Below, piece by piece: positions 32,283 to 32,962 of a DNA stretch of 32,962 nucleotides. How positions within the stretch are numbered: position 1 is the stretch's first letter; every line of letters begins with the position of its first letter. The stretch comes from Deltaproteobacteria bacterium. GTDB taxonomy: Bacteria > Myxococcota_A > UBA9160. The translations under genes were made by a program, and so were the position numbers. The stretch is taken from positions 1-32,962 of the forward strand of contig JADLGR010000088.1 in the NCBI GenBank assembly GCA_020849175.1, written 5' to 3'. Under the pieces are notes generated by a model. The model was given only the letters and a program-made list of their open reading frames with translations, did not search any database and had not been told where the DNA came from.

Positions 32283-32962
32283 TCACCGGGCTCGGCCGGG
32301 CACCAAGCCCCCGAGCTGGCGCCTGCGCCTCGATCTTCGGAGGTTTCGCCGGAGCCAGCGCCAGCCGTCTGCGAGGGTCAGCCGGGGCCACTCGATCATG
32401 CCTTCGCTGACCGAGACGATCCGGCGGCCCGCGCGCGACCAGTCGCTCATGACGACCGGCTTGTAGACGTGAGGGCTCCTGCAGAGCAGCTCCGCATCGA
32501 GGATCTCGTTCGATCCGACGGCTTCCACCTCGACCGGCACGGCGAGGCGCTGCACGAGGCGTGCAGTCGGATCCGCACTGCTCTCCGTCTCGATCCGTAC
32601 GAGGAGGCGATCACCGAGTGCGACGACGAAGAACACGGAGCTGTCGAGCGTGTCTGCTGCTTCGGCGGCAGCGTCGATGACGTCGAACGCGTGCAGCCGC
32701 TGCCCGGCGATCTCGAGCGTCTCCGACTGGCGACCCAGCACACGGACTGCAGGGCGGGCGTCACCGCACTTGCACGGCGCGAGCCGCGCGACGAGGTCGC
32801 CGGTCTCGAACCGAACGAGCGGGCTGCCCTCGAGTTCGAGCGTCGTCACCACGAGCCGGCCGACTTCGCCGGCTGTGGTCGGACGGTCACCGTCGAGCGC
32901 CAGAACCTCTGCAAGGGCGAGGTCCGTCTCGAGGTGCAGCGCTCCCTCCGCGCATCCCGTCC
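32283..32962 (-). CDS. PaaK-like (phenylacetate-CoA-ligase family) adenylate-forming enzyme, C-terminal part
   Basis: A minus-strand frame open to the right edge, so only about the last 225 residues are visible. It matches the end of the N-terminal domain and the C-terminal domain of PaaK-type AMP-dependent ligases: CAEGALHLETDLALAEVL, GEVGRLVVTTLELEGSPLVR, FETGDLVARL, then CKCGDARPAVRVLGRQSE and the C-terminal subdomain starting LEIAGQRLHAFDVIDA. PaaK relatives activate aromatic or other carboxylic acids to AMP or CoA derivatives, and many stand-alone members serve biosynthetic clusters. The protein extends beyond the usual end with a basic tail (WRWLRRNLRRSRRRRQ). It is the first visible gene of the unit with the ThiH-like radical SAM enzyme and the flippase-like protein. 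The substrate is unknown. Confidence 0.8.
   Translation of the reverse strand, partial: TGCAEGALHLETDLALAEVLALDGDRPTTAGEVGRLVVTTLELEGSPLVRFETGDLVARLAPCKCGDARPAVRVLGRQSETLEIAGQRLHAFDVIDAAAEAADTLDSSVFFVVALGDRLLVRIETESSADPTARLVQRLAVPVEVEAVGSNEILDAELLCRSPHVYKPVVMSDWSRAGRRIVSVSEGMIEWPRLTLADGWRWLRRNLRRSRRRRQLGGLVPGRAR

Noticed and set aside
1-32962. A link between p-cresol release by the ThiH-like enzyme and cresol oxidation by the FAD-linked oxidases at the left end
   Set aside because: The genes are 28 kb apart in different units, and neither substrate is established; the idea rests on family reactions alone.
1-32962. CRISPR arrays, tRNA/rRNA genes, insertion sequences, phage genes or long repeats
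   Set aside because: None seen on reading both strands; gaps between genes are all under about 170 bp and contain no repeat arrays. Strong hairpins followed by T-runs (intrinsic terminators) were also not found.

Overview
The window is about 33 kb of very GC-rich bacterial chromosome. It is densely packed with 29 protein-coding genes, two of them cut by the window edges, and no gap between genes exceeds about 170 bp. I see no rRNA, tRNA, CRISPR array, insertion sequence or phage gene. The gene content points to a metabolically versatile, lipid-using heterotroph: acyl-CoA dehydrogenases, an acyl-CoA synthetase, crotonase and MaoC hydratases, GlcD/GlcF-type oxidases, B12-dependent ribonucleotide reductase, an AdaA-AlkA fusion, and a large secreted lipase-like lipoprotein. 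This fits a deltaproteobacterial or Myxococcota-like lineage, or a similar GC-rich environmental phylum. The phylum is inference; no marker gene here settles it.

Layout. (A) 1-6275, plus strand: a tightly coupled run of a partial FAD-linked oxidase, a CCG-domain Fe-S protein, a second FAD-linked oxidase, two U32-family proteins and a small MetE-like zinc protein. The two U32 proteins carry the cysteine patterns of UbiU and UbiV. This is the strongest candidate for an undescribed system: possibly an oxygen-independent hydroxylation/oxidation module. (B) 6324-11394: a double-hotdog MaoC hydratase facing away from nrdJ, then an orphan pntAA, then an inositol-monophosphatase-family enzyme. (C) 11482-12959: a PAS protein divergent from a degenerate receiver-PilZ protein. 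(D) 13004-17353: an epoxide-hydrolase-like enzyme with an isovaleryl-CoA-dehydrogenase-like enzyme, converging on an ACAD10/11-like dehydrogenase followed by a metallo-beta-lactamase lipoprotein. (E) 17472-23856: a histidine phosphatase and a DUF255 thioredoxin-domain protein whose 3' ends overlap, then rlmI, an alpha-toroid-like protein and an acyl-CoA synthetase in one operon. (F) 23787-25789: an alkylation-repair operon (AdaA-AlkA fusion, then Ogt), minus strand. (G) 25845-30064: a DUF1499 membrane protein, divergent from a large lipase-like lipoprotein followed by enoyl-CoA hydratase. (H) 30070-32962, minus strand: a PaaK-like ligase (partial), a ThiH/HydG-like radical SAM enzyme and a flippase-like membrane protein, tightly coupled and of unknown product.

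Two features recur across the window. Six gene junctions use a 4-base GTGA or ATGA stop/start overlap, implying translational coupling. Four gene starts have a TAnnnT hexamer only 6-9 bases upstream and no ribosome-binding site, suggesting leaderless transcription.
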